A stretch of 25,136 nt of DNA from CAWGCE01 sp964480915 (GTDB taxonomy: Bacteria > Planctomycetota > Planctomycetia > Pirellulales > Pirellulaceae), in assembly GCA_964480915.1 (NCBI GenBank), contig CAYZRS010000066.1, positions 1-25,136 of the forward strand, in the 5' to 3' direction. Positions 23,141 to 25,136 of the stretch are shown here, in pieces. The translations under genes were made by a program, and so were the position numbers. Numbering within the stretch: the stretch's first letter is position 1; each line of letters starts with the position of its first letter. Under the pieces are notes generated by a model. It was not told the origin of the DNA. It was given only the letters and a program-made list of their open reading frames with translations, and did no database searches.

Positions 23141-25015
23141 ATGACCTTGCTACGAGAATCCTTACGCCTGACTTTCGTATTCTGCTTGCTCACAGTGGCC
23201 AGCGTGTCGGCGCAAAAATCGAACGACGGCTCAAGCGGCGCTGTCAAAAAACTCGTTCGTGCGGCACAAACGGGAAACTGGAATGCCGTCCAGAAAGCGC
23301 TCGACAGCGGCCTCGATATCAACGCGCAAACAGCCGCCGGCATGACGGCACTACACGCAGCCAAGATCGGCCGCTACGAGGACCTGGTTGAACGGCTGAT
23401 CGAGAAAGGGGCCGACGATTCGATTCCCCTACCAGCTTTGGCCACACTGGTTGATCACAGGCTCGACCAGATCACCGCAGATTCGGCCGCGCTCGTGCTC
23501 GTCGTGACCCAAGAGGGCAAGCCGATCTTGGAACGCTCCTTTGGCTATGCAGATATCAAGAACAAGAAAAAGGCCGACGGAGACACCCTCTTTCGGATTG
23601 GGTCGGTCACGAAACAATTCACAGCGGCCGCCATTCTGAAACTGCAAGAAGCGGGCCAGCTGTCGGTCGATGATCAACTGGCCGATCATTTCCCCGACTT
23701 TCCACAGGGCGACATCGTCACAATTCGGCACCTGCTCAATCACACGTCGGGGATCCACAGCTACACATCCGAACCGGGTTTCGCGCTGGGTGTTTTGCAA
23801 GAAGTCCAAATCCCCGAACTGATCAAAGATATCGCCAAGTACGAATACGATTTCAAACCGGGCGAACGATACGAGTATTCCAATTCGGGATATCTATTGT
23901 TGGGACGTATTGTCGAACTTGTTTCCGGAAAATCGTATCGCGAATTCCTCACCGACGAGTTCTTCACGCCCATCGGCATGACTCGATCAGGTGTCTACGA
24001 CCATGAGGCCGAATACACAAACGAATCGAAAGGTTACAGCTACCTCAACGACAAGTTTCAAAACGCCAAGCCTTGGCACATGTCGTGGGCCGCCGGAGCC
24101 GGCGCCATCTACTCGACCGCGAACGACCTCGTGCGCTGGAATGAAGCGCTGTTTGGCGGCAAAGTCCTCAACGCCGAATCTCTAAAGCAAGCCTTCACCC
24201 CAGGCAAGGTCACCTCAGACACCGAATCGAATTACGGCTTTGGTTGGATCATCGCCGAACAGCAAGGGCTGAGCACGATCTGGCACAACGGCGGATTAGA
24301 CGGCTTTCTTTCTCACCTCAGCCGCTACCCTGACCAAAACGTCAACATCATTGCCCTGACCAATTCGGCGCCAGCCAGCCCACAACTCAGTCCCGACGAA
24401 ACCAGTCGATTCTTACGAGACCTCTGTTTGTGGGAACACATGGAGGCGCGCCAGATGAAATCGGTCGACGACAAAGTCGATGTGGCAAAACTGAAGTTAC
24501 TCGAAGGACGCTACGACCTGGGCGGCGGCATCATCACGATCAGCCTGAAAGAGGATCAATGCTACGCCCAATTGACCGGCCAAGGCCCCATCGAAGTTTT
24601 TCCTAAGAGCGAAAACGTCCTCTTCGCCCGCGTCGTCGACGCCGAACTCGAATTCATCAGCGACGATTCAGGAAAGATCACGCACGCCGTGTTGCACCAA
24701 AACGGAGCAAGCCGAAAAGCGCCCCGTTTGGGCGACGCGCAACCGGCAGCCGAAATCTCTGACGAGATCCGCCAAAGCTTCGTCGGCAAGTATGACTACG
24801 GCCCGCTGGGAACACTGCAAATCAAATTGGAGGACGGCAAGTTGATGGCCAAACTGACCGGACAGCAGTTCCTGGAAGTGACCCCCGTTTCTGACAACGA
24901 ACTCTCCTGGGTCGACGTCAACGCTCAACTGAAATTTGAACGCGACGATAACGGAAAGATCATCAACACGGTCCATCACCAGGGAGGCCAACAACTGCCG
25001 GTTAAGAAGATTTAG
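23141..25015 (+). CDS. Exported ankyrin/serine hydrolase (class C beta-lactamase fold) with duplicated C-terminal module
   Basis: 624 residues from the ATG at 23141, with GGAG eight bases upstream. A signal peptide covers about residues 1-24 (cleavage near SVSA-Q). Two ankyrin-like repeats span about 35-92 (KKLVRAAQTGNWNAVQKAL, then TALHAAKIGRYEDLVERLI). The beta-lactamase-related catalytic domain spans about 100-430: SxxK as Ser155-Val-Thr-Lys158, the second motif Tyr246-Ser-Asn248 in EYSNSGY, and His382-Asn-Gly-Gly385 as the third motif. Two copies of a module of about 75 residues follow (about 457-530 and 549-624), both with LTGQ, then EV.P.S.N.L and DD.GKI, like the DUF3471 domain often attached to these hydrolases. 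It may be an esterase, D-aminopeptidase or peptidoglycan-acting enzyme; the substrate is not deducible. Export to the periplasm or beyond is inferred. Confidence 0.92.
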   Translation: MTLLRESLRLTFVFCLLTVASVSAQKSNDGSSGAVKKLVRAAQTGNWNAVQKALDSGLDINAQTAAGMTALHAAKIGRYEDLVERLIEKGADDSIPLPALATLVDHRLDQITADSAALVLVVTQEGKPILERSFGYADIKNKKKADGDTLFRIGSVTKQFTAAAILKLQEAGQLSVDDQLADHFPDFPQGDIVTIRHLLNHTSGIHSYTSEPGFALGVLQEVQIPELIKDIAKYEYDFKPGERYEYSNSGYLLLGRIVELVSGKSYREFLTDEFFTPIGMTRSGVYDHEAEYTNESKGYSYLNDKFQNAKPWHMSWAAGAGAIYSTANDLVRWNEALFGGKVLNAESLKQAFTPGKVTSDTESNYGFGWIIAEQQGLSTIWHNGGLDGFLSHLSRYPDQNVNIIALTNSAPASPQLSPDETSRFLRDLCLWEHMEARQMKSVDDKVDVAKLKLLEGRYDLGGGIITISLKEDQCYAQLTGQGPIEVFPKSENVLFARVVDAELEFISDDSGKITHAVLHQNGASRKAPRLGDAQPAAEISDEIRQSFVGKYDYGPLGTLQIKLEDGKLMAKLTGQQFLEVTPVSDNELSWVDVNAQLKFERDDNGKIINTVHHQGGQQLPVKKI

Positions 25016-25102
25016 CTCGCGCGATTCGGCAGTCGGCATATGCGTGATTGCAGTGGCGATTTTTTGTCCGGCGACAGTCCTTACGAGGTTGGCACCAGGG
25101 AA

Positions 25103-25123
25103 GGGGTCGGGAGTCTTTTCTCT
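25103..25123. repeat. REP-like repeat arm, cut by the window end
   Basis: GGGGTCGGGAGTCTTTTCTC repeats the arm at 16408-16430 over the segment GGGTCGGGAGTCTTTT, 87 bases after the serine-hydrolase stop. A right arm would lie beyond the window end, so it cannot be confirmed. Confidence 0.6.
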
Positions 25124-25136
25124 CAAAACCAAAATA

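Noticed and set aside
1..25136. CRISPR array, insertion sequence, prophage or defence island
   Set aside because: No regularly spaced direct repeats, transposase, integrase, phage or nuclease genes are visible on either strand.

Overview
This window reads as an ordinary chromosomal stretch of a planctomycete, most likely a member of the Pirellulaceae. That placement is an inference. It rests on two intact clpP genes directly downstream of tig, an FHA protein coupled to a secreted DUF255 protein, planctomycete-style TPR, PDZ and lipoprotein genes with weak Shine-Dalgarno sequences and several TTG starts, and short 'gggtcgggagtcttttt' palindromes that I recall from such genomes. There is no rRNA gene, CRISPR array, prophage, transposase or obvious genomic island. 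I find 20 protein genes, one tRNA and three palindromic repeat copies, the last of them cut by the window edge.

Layout. 1-5002 (minus strand): tRNA-Gly(GCC), trigger factor, two ClpP peptidases and a secreted lipoprotein, so a protein-quality-control block. 5326-7721 (plus): an FHA protein whose stop codon overlaps the TTG start of an exported thioredoxin-like DUF255 protein. 7764-10818 (minus): a tight three-gene operon of a PDZ/repeat protein, an M28 zinc-peptidase lipoprotein and a four-helix membrane protein. 11039-12693 (plus): two RNA-modification-type methyltransferases (COG1092 family and SpoU/TrmH family). 13013-14463 (minus): pgpA then folD. 14659-16398 (plus): a sulfite-reductase-type siroheme enzyme. 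16514-19731 (minus): a pseudo-receiver protein, a secreted TPR protein and a pterin carbinolamine dehydratase. 19982-21160 (plus): larC, whose 3' end overlaps that of a DUF3626 gene (minus, 21133-22221). 22472-23032 (minus): a flavin split-barrel protein. 23141-25015 (plus): an exported ankyrin/serine-hydrolase fusion.

Most genes are housekeeping, and I do not see a convincing new multi-gene system. The observations most worth following up are the dispersed palindromes, which lie in two convergent gene junctions and past a third gene end; a pair of abutting perfect hairpins at 12908-12944; the fused ankyrin/beta-lactamase-fold hydrolase with a duplicated C-terminal module; the receiver-like protein lacking its phospho-acceptor; the TTGA-coupled FHA/DUF255 pair; and two GGTAAA-type palindromes upstream of genes.
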